DNA from: Alphaproteobacteria bacterium
Lineage (GTDB): Bacteria > Pseudomonadota > Alphaproteobacteria > CAISOG01
NCBI GenBank assembly: GCA_018883285.1
Contig: VEQJ01000072.1
Span: 1 to 6,263 of the forward strand
Direction of reading: 5' to 3'
Length of the DNA stretch: 6,263 nucleotides
Of this stretch, positions 1-6,263 are shown in pieces. Position numbers and translations under genes: made by a program. The notes below the pieces were generated by a model. The model worked only from the letters and a program-made list of their open reading frames with translations, was not told the DNA's origin and did no database searches. Within the stretch, counting starts at the first letter, position 1. Every line of letters begins with the position of its first letter.

Positions 1-1095
1 CGTCCGCACTATCTGGTGGTCAATGCCGATGAAAGTGAGCCTGGCACCTGCAAGGATCGTGACATCTTGCGCTTTGATCCCCATCTGCTGCTGGAAGGAT
101 GCCTGATTGCCAGTTTCGCCATTGGGGCAAAGGCCTGTTACATCTATATTCGTGGGGAGTACTACACCGAGGCCTTGCACCTGCAACAGGCGATTGATGA
201 GGCCTATGCGGCAGGTCTAATCGGCAAAAATGCCTGCAAAAGCGGCTGGGATTGCGATATCTATCTGCATCGCGGCGCGGGTGCCTATATTTGTGGGGAG
301 GAAACGGCGCTGCTGGAAAGCCTGGAAGGGCGCAAGGGGCAACCACGGCTTAAGCCACCCTTTCCCGCCAACGCTGGCCTCTACGGCTGCCCGACCACCA
401 TCAACAATGTTGAAACCATCGCGGTTACGCCAACCATTTTGCGGCGGGGTGCAACCTGGTTTGCGGGGCTGGGGCAACCCAAAAACACGGGCAGCAAGAT
501 TTTTTGTATCTCTGGCCATGTCAACAAGCCCTGCAATGTTGAGGAGGAAATGGGCATCCCCCTGCGCGATTTGATTGAAAAACACGCGGGCGGCGTGCGC
601 GGCGGTTGGGACAATTTGTTGGCGGTTATCCCTGGCGGATCCTCAGTTCCCCTAATCCCGCGGGAAATTTGCGACACCGTGTTGATGAATTTTGATAGCC
701 TGCGGGAGGTGCGCAGCGGACTGGGCACGGCGGCGGTGATTGTGATGGACAAATCCACCGACCTGATTCGCGCCATCGCCCGCCTATCCTATTTCTACAA
801 ACACGAAAGCTGTGGCCAATGCACCCCATGCCGTGAGGGGACGGGGTGGTTGTGGCGCATGATGGATCGGCTGGCCAAGGGGCAGGCGGATTTAAGCGAG
901 ATTGACGTGTTGGAACAGGTGGCGGGGCAGATTGAGGGGCACACCATCTGTGCTTTTGGTGATGCGGCGGCCTGGCCGGTGCAGGGCTTGCTGCGCCACT
1001 TCCGCCCCCTGGTGGAAGAAAGGATTTTGCAGCAAGCCGCGCTGAACACCAAAAAAGCCAAACCTCCCCGGGGGCGGGCAGTCGCCGCCGCTTAG
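1..1095 (+). CDS. nuoF: NADH-quinone oxidoreductase subunit F, 5'-truncated by the window edge
   Basis: This is the NADH-oxidising subunit of complex I, on the cytoplasmic tip of the peripheral arm. It takes hydride from NADH onto FMN and passes electrons to the [4Fe-4S] cluster N3. The reading frame is open from base 1, so the true start and the FMN-binding glycine-rich motif (GRGGAGFPTG in the family) lie upstream. The 364 visible residues begin in the conserved [13 protein letters not shown] segment. [14 protein letters not shown] is at fragment residues 91-104. The N3 ligands are in [11 protein letters not shown], with Cys at 271, 274 and 277, and a fourth Cys at 317 in [13 protein letters not shown]. 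The tail after the conserved core is short, lysine- and alanine-rich and likely disordered. The family is usually about 430 residues, so roughly 15-20% is missing by truncation, not decay. The TAG stop overlaps the stop of a convergent small gene. Identification is certain. Confidence 0.97.
   Translation, partial: RPHYLVVNADESEPGTCKDRDILRFDPHLLLEGCLIASFAIGAKACYIYIRGEYYTEALHLQQAIDEAYAAGLIGKNACKSGWDCDIYLHRGAGAYICGEETALLESLEGRKGQPRLKPPFPANAGLYGCPTTINNVETIAVTPTILRRGATWFAGLGQPKNTGSKIFCISGHVNKPCNVEEEMGIPLRDLIEKHAGGVRGGWDNLLAVIPGGSSVPLIPREICDTVLMNFDSLREVRSGLGTAAVIVMDKSTDLIRAIARLSYFYKHESCGQCTPCREGTGWLWRMMDRLAKGQADLSEIDVLEQVAGQIEGHTICAFGDAAAWPVQGLLRHFRPLVEERILQQAALNTKKAKPPRGRAVAAA
1051..1077 (-). terminator. 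possible intrinsic terminator of the convergent small gene, inside the nuoF 3' end
   Basis: Read on the minus strand, just after the stop of the small gene, a GC-only stem can form: CCGCCC pairs with GGGAGG, with one G-A mismatch and a three-base loop. It is followed by TTTGGC and then six T residues. This is the layout of a rho-independent terminator, though the T-run starts about six bases after the stem. It lies within the poorly conserved C-terminal codons of nuoF, where coding constraint is low. It is only suggestive, because runs of G and C in this genome could produce such a stem by chance. Confidence 0.3.
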
Positions 1096-1313
1096 CGGTA
1101 GCTTCTTCTCTCTGCCGTGATTTCGCGCAAGTAGACAGGGTCGTATGTGGTTCTTGTAAATGTATTCTCTTGTCCAGACTCTTCGTTGGTCACCTCTTGT
1201 CCAGACTCTTCGTTGGTCACCTTGTGTCCAGACTCTGCGTTGGTTTCCGCCAAGTAGTTTCTGAGCCCTATACGGGGTTCCACCACGCCGTTATTACTGT
1301 TATTTCCTGACAT
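1092..1313 (-). CDS. small hypothetical protein with three 9-residue repeats
   Basis: The function is not recognised. The 73-residue product starts MSGNNSNNG and has no Cys, no Trp, no signal peptide and no membrane segment. Residues 23-31, 32-40 and 41-49 are tandem repeats ([27 protein letters not shown]), rich in Glu, Thr, Asn and Ser. The last 20 residues are basic and contain Tyr and Arg. Support for a real gene: AGGAG at 1324-1320 lies 6 bases before the chosen ATG at 1313, the frame is kept across exact 27-base repeats, and a possible terminator follows. A second ATG directly upstream (1316) is only 3 bases from the Shine-Dalgarno, so the 1313 start is preferred. It runs opposite to the nuo genes and its TAA overlaps the nuoF TAG. 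The repeats resemble a multi-core peptide precursor or a low-complexity linker, but no modifying enzyme is in view. Confidence 0.55.
   Translation of the reverse strand: MSGNNSNNGVVEPRIGLRNYLAETNAESGHKVTNEESGQEVTNEESGQENTFTRTTYDPVYLREITAERRSYR
1167..1247. repeat. three tandem 27-base repeats inside the small minus-strand gene
   Basis: Units lie at 1167-1193, 1194-1220 and 1221-1247. The first two are identical over 27 bases. The third matches at 22 of 27 positions. Because 27 is nine codons, the repeats keep the minus-strand reading frame and encode VTNEESGQE twice and ETNAESGHK once. All five nucleotide differences in the third unit fall in codons whose amino acid changes. The exact copy indicates a recent duplication or active copy-number change. 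Confidence 0.95.
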
Positions 1314-1319
1314 CATTTT

Positions 1320-1324
1320 CTCCT
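1320..1324 (-). promoter_or_regulatory. Shine-Dalgarno of the small minus-strand gene
   Basis: On the minus strand, AGGAG stands 3 bases before the first ATG (1316) and 6 bases before the second ATG (1313). The spacing favours the second ATG as the start. This is the strongest single sign that the minus-strand frame is translated. Confidence 0.6.
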
Positions 1325-1361
1325 GTAAGTTGGTTTTTTCCTCAATGAATAAGGATTGCTA

Positions 1362-1390
1362 ATGCTATGCTATTGTTTGTTGACCGCCAA
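1362..1390 (-). promoter_or_regulatory. candidate sigma-70-type promoter for the small minus-strand gene
   Basis: On the minus strand, TTGGCG (1390-1385) is followed after exactly 17 bases by TAGCAT (1367-1362). Each matches the consensus hexamer at four of six positions. Transcription would begin near 1355, giving a leader of about 40 bases before the ATG at 1313. The TAGCAT hexamer is present twice in a row here, as part of a short direct repeat. The match is modest and alphaproteobacterial promoters are variable, so this is a candidate only. Confidence 0.25.
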
Positions 1391-1541
1391 CGGACATGCT
1401 TCGCATATGCAAAAACAGGCGAACAAAAAAAGCAGGTTGTCTGCAGATCCTGGTTCTATTTCCCCCAAAGCTCATACCATCTTCACATCACGGTTGAGCT
1501 TCGCCTCCAACCGCGCTAGATTGCGGCGACAATCTTTCAAT

Positions 1542-1565
1542 TTCCCCGGTTCATTGGGGAAGGGG
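1542..1565 (+). promoter_or_regulatory. nuoG ribosome-binding site with an adjoining hairpin
   Basis: AAGGGG at 1560-1565 lies 8 bases before the nuoG ATG and is the likely Shine-Dalgarno. TTCCCC at 1542-1547 is the exact complement of GGGGAA at 1556-1561, with an 8-base loop. This 6-base-pair stem would cover the first bases of the ribosome-binding site. The pairing is seen directly; any regulatory effect is inference. Confidence 0.4.
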
Positions 1566-1573
1566 TTATTCAG

Positions 1574-3652
1574 ATGCCGAAATTAACCATCAACGGTGTT
1601 GAGATCGAGGTGCCGGCTGGCTATACAGTCATGCAGGCATGCCAGATGCAGGGCATTGAAATACCGCACTTTTGCTATCACGATCGCCTGGCGATTGCGG
1701 GCAATTGCCGCATGTGTTTGGTGGAAATGGACAAATCGCCCAAACCCGTGGCCAGCTGTGCGATGCCGGTGGCCGATGGCATGGTTATCCGAACCGACAG
1801 TGAGCAGGTTAAAAAAGACCGCGCCGGGGTGATGGAATTTCTGTTAATCAACCACCCGCTGGATTGCCCCATCTGTGACCAGGGCGGTGAGTGTGATTTG
1901 CAGGATGAGGCAATGGCCTTTGGCTCTGACCGCAGCCGTTATCAGGAGCCTAAGCGGGCGGTAACCGATAAAAACATGGGCCCCTTGGTCAAAACCATCA
2001 TGACCCGCTGCATCCACTGCACCCGTTGTGTGCGCTTTGCGACAGAGGTGGCGGGGGTGTCGGAGCTGGGGGCGCTGAACCGTGGTGAAAAAATGGAAAT
2101 TGCCACCTATGTGGAACAGGCGGTTAACACCGAATTGTCAGGCAATATCGTGGATCTGTGCCCCGTTGGCGCGTTGACCAGCAAGCCCTATGCCTTTAAG
2201 GCGCGCCCGTGGGAGCTGAAAAAAACCGAATCGATTGACGTGTTGGATGCTGTGGGCAGCAATATTCGGATTGACAGCAAGGGGGCTGAGGTGATGCGGA
2301 TCCTGCCCCGTCTGCATGAAGATGTGAACGAGGAGTGGATTGCCGATAAAACCCGCCACGCCTGCGACGGGTTGAAACGGCAACGGCTGGATCGCCCCTA
2401 TGTACGCAAAAATGGACGGCTGGTTGCGGCCAGTTGGGATGAGGCTTTTGCCGCGATTGCCCGCAGCCTGGATGGGTTGAAAGGGGATCAAATCGCCGTG
2501 TTGGCGGGGGCAATGGTCGATGCCGAAAGCATGTTCCTGGCCAAAAAATTGTTTGGGGAGCGGTTGCGCAGCCCCTATTTGGATTGCCGCACCGATGGCG
2601 CCAAATTGCTGCCTGGGGTACGGGCAAGCTATTTGTTTAACAGCGGGATTGCGGGGATTGAGCAGGCCGACGCCCTGCTGCTGGTCGGTAGCAACCCACG
2701 GTGGGAAGCCCCCATGATCAATGCCCGCCTGCGCAAAGCCTATCTGCGCAGCGGTATGGGCAGTTTCCCGATTGGGGTGATTGGCGTTGCCCCGCAACTG
2801 AACTATCCCTATCAGCATATGGGGCGCAGCCCCCTGGGACTGCAGGATGTGTTGAGCGGGCAGCATCCCTTTGTTGAGCAGCTAAAGGCGGCGCAGCGTC
2901 CCGCCCTGATTCTGGGTGGCGGCGCGGTTAACCGCCCCGACGGCGCGGCGATTCTGCACACTGCCTATGCCGTGGCCGACAAATACGCCTTTGTCCGCGA
3001 TGGGTGGAACGGCTTTAACCTGCTGCACACCGCCGCCTCACGGGTGGCAGGGCTGGATTTAGGCTTTGTGCCGCAGGATGCCAAAGTCGGCGTGGGCGAG
3101 ATAATGGCTGAGGCGGCGGCAGGCAAAATTAAGCTGCTGTACCTGATAGGCGTTGATGACCTGCCCGCTGAGGAGCTATCCAAGCTGCGCAATTCCAGCT
3201 TTGTGGTGTACCAGGGGCATCATGGCGATGCGGGCGCGGCGGCGGCCGATGTGGTGCTGCCCGGCGCGGCCTATACCGAAAAGACGGGCTGGTACAAAAA
3301 TACTGAGGGGCGCTTGCAAAGCACGCAGCAGGCGATTTTGCCGCCAGGCGAAGCGCGGGAGGATTGGAAAGTCCTGCGCGCCCTATCGGAACGGATTGGC
3401 CAAACCCTGCCCTATAACGATTTGGCTGAGGTACGATTGGCGCTGGCCAAGGCCTTTGATCCGCTGTTCAGCCAGCTTGACACGCTGCAACCCGCGCCAT
3501 GGCAAAGCTTTGGCCAGCCTGGCCGCCTGATTGACACCCCGATGCAGCCCGCGATTGCCAACTACTATATGACCGATGTTATCAGCCGCAATTCGGAAAC
3601 CATGGCCAAATGCACCGAAGCCTTCGTGCTGGGCAATAAGGCGGCGGCCTAG
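1574..3652 (+). CDS. nuoG: NADH-quinone oxidoreductase subunit G
   Basis: This is the largest peripheral-arm subunit of complex I. It conducts electrons from the NuoF/NuoE flavin module towards NuoI and NuoB. Its 692 residues are normal for the alphaproteobacterial form. An N-terminal ferredoxin-like domain holds the [2Fe-2S] N1b ligands Cys34, 45, 48 and 62. Next comes the His/Cys N5 site (His94, Cys98, 101, 107 in HPLDCPICDQGGEC). The N4 site follows (Cys146, 149, 152 in CIHCTRC, and Cys196 in DLCPVGAL). From about residue 215 onward there is a molybdopterin-oxidoreductase-like domain that in complex I carries no molybdenum cofactor. No four-cysteine N7 site is visible after Cys196, unlike Escherichia coli or Thermus NuoG. 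The start MPKLTINGVEIEV is the canonical N-terminus and has a Shine-Dalgarno 8 bases upstream. The stop is 15 bases before nuoH. The separation from nuoF by a 478-base gap is unusual. Confidence 0.98.
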   Translation: MPKLTINGVEIEVPAGYTVMQACQMQGIEIPHFCYHDRLAIAGNCRMCLVEMDKSPKPVASCAMPVADGMVIRTDSEQVKKDRAGVMEFLLINHPLDCPICDQGGECDLQDEAMAFGSDRSRYQEPKRAVTDKNMGPLVKTIMTRCIHCTRCVRFATEVAGVSELGALNRGEKMEIATYVEQAVNTELSGNIVDLCPVGALTSKPYAFKARPWELKKTESIDVLDAVGSNIRIDSKGAEVMRILPRLHEDVNEEWIADKTRHACDGLKRQRLDRPYVRKNGRLVAASWDEAFAAIARSLDGLKGDQIAVLAGAMVDAESMFLAKKLFGERLRSPYLDCRTDGAKLLPGVRASYLFNSGIAGIEQADALLLVGSNPRWEAPMINARLRKAYLRSGMGSFPIGVIGVAPQLNYPYQHMGRSPLGLQDVLSGQHPFVEQLKAAQRPALILGGGAVNRPDGAAILHTAYAVADKYAFVRDGWNGFNLLHTAASRVAGLDLGFVPQDAKVGVGEIMAEAAAGKIKLLYLIGVDDLPAEELSKLRNSSFVVYQGHHGDAGAAAADVVLPGAAYTEKTGWYKNTEGRLQSTQQAILPPGEAREDWKVLRALSERIGQTLPYNDLAEVRLALAKAFDPLFSQLDTLQPAPWQSFGQPGRLIDTPMQPAIANYYMTDVISRNSETMAKCTEAFVLGNKAAA

Positions 3653-3654
3653 TC

Positions 3655-3660
3655 AGGAGA
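3655..3660 (+). promoter_or_regulatory. nuoH ribosome-binding site
   Basis: AGGAGA is 7 bases before the nuoH ATG and sits in the 15-base gap after the nuoG stop. It fixes the nuoH start and shows that nuoG and nuoH are read from one transcript. Confidence 0.85.
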
Positions 3661-3667
3661 TATCCCC

Positions 3668-4696
3668 ATGTTCGATACACCCTTTTGGATTAGCTATGGC
3701 CTGCCCGTTGTGCACAGCGGGCTGTGGTCGTTGGTGATTATCCTGCCCCTGTTGGTGGCGGTCGCGCTGTTAACCTATGTGGAGCGTAAGGTCTTAAGCG
3801 CGGTTCACCTGCGCCGTGGGCCCAATGTGGTGGGGCCCTTTGGGTTGTTTCAGCCGTTGGCCGATGGGCTTAAGATGCTGACCAAGGAAACCATCATCCC
3901 CACCAATGCCAACCGCCTGTTGTTTCTGTTTGCCCCGATTTTGACCTTTGTGCTGTCGCTGATTGCCTGGGCGGTCATACCCTTTGACCAGGGGGTGGTG
4001 TTGGCCGACATCAATGTTGGTCTGTTGTATTTTTTCGCCATTTCGTCGCTGTCGGTTTACGGCATTATCATTGCGGGATGGGCCAGCAATTCCAAATACG
4101 CCTTTTTGGGCGCGTTGCGATCCGCCGCGCAAATGGTGTCCTATGAAGTGTCGATTGGCTTTGTGTTGGTCAGCGTGCTGTTAAGCGTTGGGTCGCTAAA
4201 TCTTAGCGATATTGTGATGGCCCAGAAAAACCTGTGGTTCGTGGTGCCGCATTTTCCCCTGCTGATTATCTTTTTCGTGTCGATGCTGGCGGAGACGAAG
4301 CGGACGCCCTTTGATTTGCCTGAGGGGGAATCGGAGTTGGTGGCGGGCTATTTCGTTGAATATTCCGCCCTGACCTTTGGCCTATTCTTTCTGGCTGAAT
4401 ACGCCAATTTGATATTGATGAGCGCGCTGACGGCCATATTGTTCCTGGGCGGTTGGCTGCCACCGCTGAATATCGAGCCCTTTACCTGGGTACCGGGGCC
4501 CATCTGGCTAGCGCTGAAAACCAGTCTGTTTCTGCTGCTGTTTATTCTGGTGCGTGCCGCCGTGCCGCGCTATCGCTATGACCAGTTGATGCGGTTGGGG
4601 TGGAAAGTGTTTTTGCCCTTCTCCCTGATTTGGCTGGTGGGAACGGCGATCGTGCTGGTGGTTATGGGTTGGCTGCCCGCGCTGCCCGCCAGTTAG
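3668..4696 (+). CDS. nuoH: NADH-quinone oxidoreductase subunit H (ND1-type membrane subunit)
   Basis: This membrane subunit of complex I joins the peripheral arm to the membrane arm and forms much of the quinone-access chamber. The 342-residue length is normal. About eight membrane helices are visible, roughly at residues 17-37, 84-103, 116-137, 160-178, 188-206, 235-262, 278-298 and 314-335. Family signatures are present: ERK at 39-41, [12 protein letters not shown] at 49-60 followed by [28 protein letters not shown] at 137-151, and [14 protein letters not shown] at 214-227. Two positions differ from what I expect: His47 where Gln normally precedes LRRGPN, and Lys211 where AETNR is usual. 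The gene follows nuoG with its own ribosome-binding site. In most alphaproteobacterial nuo operons nuoI comes next. Here an unrelated chorismate enzyme does. Confidence 0.98.
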   Translation: MFDTPFWISYGLPVVHSGLWSLVIILPLLVAVALLTYVERKVLSAVHLRRGPNVVGPFGLFQPLADGLKMLTKETIIPTNANRLLFLFAPILTFVLSLIAWAVIPFDQGVVLADINVGLLYFFAISSLSVYGIIIAGWASNSKYAFLGALRSAAQMVSYEVSIGFVLVSVLLSVGSLNLSDIVMAQKNLWFVVPHFPLLIIFFVSMLAETKRTPFDLPEGESELVAGYFVEYSALTFGLFFLAEYANLILMSALTAILFLGGWLPPLNIEPFTWVPGPIWLALKTSLFLLLFILVRAAVPRYRYDQLMRLGWKVFLPFSLIWLVGTAIVLVVMGWLPALPAS

Positions 4697-4707
4697 AGGG
4701 GCGGGCG

Positions 4708-4745
4708 ACTTCATCCCTGCCGCTTTTGCAGTGGCTTAATGAAGT
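4708..4745. repeat. inverted repeat between nuoH and the phzE-like gene
   Basis: ACTTCAT at 4708-4714 is the exact complement of ATGAAGT at 4739-4745. Inside it, CTGC at 4717-4720 can pair with GCAG at 4728-4731 around a T-containing loop. The RNA could fold into a bulged hairpin 12 bases after the nuoH stop. No T-run follows, so it is not a classic intrinsic terminator. It could attenuate transcription, stabilise the nuoGH message or serve as a protein-binding site. Confidence 0.4.
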
Positions 4746-4780
4746 GCCTTACCGTCTAAAATACTCTTGAGAATTTACCG

Positions 4781-6263
4781 ATGTCCGCCCCTTTGCCTTT
4801 CTCCCCACAATCCATCGACCCCGATACCCCCTATTGCCTGATTCATCAGGATGGCAAGACCCGTTATATGGCTGGCACGCTGCATCGGCACCAGCTGCTG
4901 ACTGAGCTGCCCGCTGCCACCGCCGCCAACCCCGTTATCAGCATGGTGCCCTATGCCCAAATGCGGGAGCGTGGTTTTGACCTGCACGACGGGGGTGAGC
5001 CGATTATCTCCCTGCGGGCGGATCGGGTGGTGGAAATAGCGTTGGATCAGTTGATGGGGGATGCCGACCAGCTGCCGCAAATTGTTGATGGCCCCGATTA
5101 CGCCCTTAGCAATCAGGAATTTGAACAGGCGGTTGCCCAGATTATTGCCAACGAAATCTGCCGGGGTGAGGGGTCAAACTTTCTGCTGTCCCGCCGGGGG
5201 CGTCTGCGCATCGCGCCCTTCAATGCCGCCACGGCGCATCTGATTTTTTCCCGCCTGGCCAGCAATGAATTTGGTGCGTATATGAGCTTTTGCTTTTTTG
5301 ATGGCGACCGATATTTCATTGGGTCATCGCCCGAACGGCATATCAGCATCAAAAATGGCCTGGTGCAGATGAATCCGATTTGCGGCACCCTGGCCAAATC
5401 GACCCTTAGCAACCGTCAGGATTTAATCAATTTCCTAAATGATAGCAAAGAGATAAACGAGCTTTTTCAAGTTGTTGATGAAACGCTTAAGATGATGTCG
5501 GCCATTTGCGTCGCGGGGGGGGAGATTCAGGGGCCATTCCTTAGGGAAATGAGCGCGGTGTTGCATACCGAATATGTGCTGGCTGGTCAGACCACGATGG
5601 ATCCCGTGGATGCCTTTCGCGCATCGATGTTTGCGCCCACCATGGTGGGAAGCCCGCTGCAAAACGCCGCCCGCATTATTAAAAAATATGAGCGGGATTC
5701 CAGACGCTATTATTCCAGCGCGATTGTGGTGCGCAGCCAGGATGCTGAGGGCAAGCCGCAACTGGACAGCGCGATTACCATCCGCACGATGGAGGTTGGG
5801 TTGGATGGCCAGGCGATTATCCAAAGCGGCGCCAGCATTGTGCGCGATTCCGTGCCGCATAAGGAGCGGTTGGAGGTGGTGGCGAAGGGGCAGGGGTTGC
5901 TGCGCGCCATTACCACCCCCAACCTAACCCCGCCGCAGCCCGTGTTGGCACAATTTATGGATGAGCAGGTGGCACAAATGTTGGCGGCGCGTAACCGCCT
6001 GCTGTCACGCTTTTGGTTTGAGAAACAAATGGCGGAGGTGGATACAACAGGCAGGCCTTTTTGCCAAGCCAGTGTGCTGATTATCGACAACGAAGACCAA
6101 TTTACCCAGATGCTAAAGCATATGTTCGATCGTTTGGGCTTGCAGACCCGATTGTGCGGTTGGCAGAATTTGCCCGCCGATGTGGCGGAGTTTTTGGCGG
6201 ATTTTGACCTGGTGCTGGTGGGGCCAGGGCCGGGGGATCCAAGCGACCTGCAGGATCCCAAAA
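4781..6263 (+). CDS. phzE: PhzE-like 2-amino-2-desoxyisochorismate (ADIC) synthase, 3'-truncated by the window edge
   Basis: The 494 visible residues match, from memory, phenazine-biosynthesis PhzE along their length, in order and spacing. PhzE converts chorismate and glutamine-derived ammonia to ADIC in the cytoplasm. Shared segments: PYAQMRERGF (57-66), RGEGSNF (128-134), SSPERHIS (182-189), MNPICGT (197-203), LHTEY (261-265), MFAPTMVGSP (283-292) and SGASIVR (349-355). A linker follows, then a class I glutamine amidotransferase domain starting at VLIIDNEDQF (432-441) with GPGPGDP (481-487). The Cys-His-Glu catalytic triad lies past the edge. PhzE is about 630 residues, so some 130 are missing. 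ATG 4781 is the first start after an in-frame TAA at 4757; GAGA 8 bases upstream is a modest Shine-Dalgarno. It is less like the fused alphaproteobacterial TrpE(G), which is longer and has different motifs. Related enzymes also serve benzoxazolinate pathways, so the end product is open. Confidence 0.88.
   Translation, partial: MSAPLPFSPQSIDPDTPYCLIHQDGKTRYMAGTLHRHQLLTELPAATAANPVISMVPYAQMRERGFDLHDGGEPIISLRADRVVEIALDQLMGDADQLPQIVDGPDYALSNQEFEQAVAQIIANEICRGEGSNFLLSRRGRLRIAPFNAATAHLIFSRLASNEFGAYMSFCFFDGDRYFIGSSPERHISIKNGLVQMNPICGTLAKSTLSNRQDLINFLNDSKEINELFQVVDETLKMMSAICVAGGEIQGPFLREMSAVLHTEYVLAGQTTMDPVDAFRASMFAPTMVGSPLQNAARIIKKYERDSRRYYSSAIVVRSQDAEGKPQLDSAITIRTMEVGLDGQAIIQSGASIVRDSVPHKERLEVVAKGQGLLRAITTPNLTPPQPVLAQFMDEQVAQMLAARNRLLSRFWFEKQMAEVDTTGRPFCQASVLIIDNEDQFTQMLKHMFDRLGLQTRLCGWQNLPADVAEFLADFDLVLVGPGPGDPSDLQDPK

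Larger units (their letters stand above)
1317..1573. other. nuoF-nuoG intergenic leader region, AT-richer, with hairpins
   Basis: These 257 bases separate the small minus-strand gene from nuoG and contain no recognisable protein or RNA gene. They include a possible promoter towards nuoG (TTGACC at 1380-1385 with weak CATATG at 1404-1409), an inverted repeat CGGTTG/CAACCG at 1491-1496 and 1508-1513, a CCGC/GCGG pair at 1511-1514 and 1523-1526, and a stem next to the nuoG ribosome-binding site. The composition differs visibly from the G-rich nuo genes. A 74-codon plus-strand frame (1362-1586) crosses the nuoG start, but its translation does not resemble a protein I know. The region likely contains an untranslated leader driving or adjusting nuoG expression after the operon is interrupted. 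Confidence 0.5.

Noticed and set aside
1..1095. nuoF starting at the GTG at base 16
   Set aside because: Conserved NuoF sequence continues upstream of it to base 1, and the FMN-binding motif must lie outside the window, so the gene is cut by the edge.
1167..1247. The tandem repeats as a CRISPR array
   Set aside because: The units are directly adjacent with no spacers, and they keep a coding frame, so this is an ordinary tandem repeat.
1317..1573. A tRNA or other known RNA gene in the nuoF-nuoG gap
   Set aside because: Only short, unconnected stems are visible. I see no cloverleaf, T-loop sequence or known riboswitch core.
2138..2866. A 242-codon open frame on the minus strand opposite nuoG
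   Set aside because: It lies wholly inside a certain nuoG, has a Gln/Pro/Ile-rich antisense translation with no family resemblance, and arises from the codon bias of the plus-strand gene.
5710..6261. A 183-codon open frame on the minus strand opposite the phzE-like gene
   Set aside because: The plus strand encodes a clear PhzE homologue through the whole stretch. The antisense translation is Ser/Arg/Cys-rich and shows no recognisable domain.
4781..6263. The right-hand gene as the ordinary fused anthranilate synthase TrpE(G)
   Set aside because: The alphaproteobacterial fused TrpE(G) is longer, with different motifs around the active site. The order and wording of motifs here (PYxQxxERGF, RGEGxNF, SPERHIS, NPxxGT, FAPTxxGSP) follow PhzE.

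Overview
The window looks like the chromosome of an alphaproteobacterium. It carries part of a respiratory complex I (nuo) operon. The translated NuoF, NuoG and NuoH have the alphaproteobacterial/mitochondrial look: NuoG lacks the extra N7 cluster ligands and is 692 residues long, and NuoF ends in the usual CxxCxxC...C cluster site. No species can be named from the sequence.

Layout: (1) 1-1095, the 3' part of nuoF, cut by the left edge. (2) 1096-1573, an unusually long nuoF-nuoG gap. It holds a small convergent gene on the minus strand (1092-1313) with a good Shine-Dalgarno sequence and three 9-residue repeats. To its right is an AT-richer leader region with hairpins and possible divergent promoters. 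(3) 1574-3652, nuoG. (4) 3668-4696, nuoH, 15 bases after nuoG and clearly co-transcribed. (5) 4697-4780, a short gap with an inverted repeat. (6) 4781 to the right edge, a gene open at the end of the window that encodes a PhzE-like ADIC (2-amino-2-desoxyisochorismate) synthase. It has a chorismate-utilising domain followed by the start of a class I glutamine amidotransferase domain.

NuoF oxidises NADH at FMN and passes electrons to iron-sulfur clusters, NuoG carries them on towards the membrane, and NuoH anchors the peripheral arm and forms part of the quinone site. Two things are unexpected: the operon is opened between F and G by an oppositely oriented repeat protein of unknown function, and nuoH is followed by a secondary-metabolism-type chorismate enzyme instead of nuoI. 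These two insertions are the parts most worth a second look. Everything else is ordinary core metabolism.
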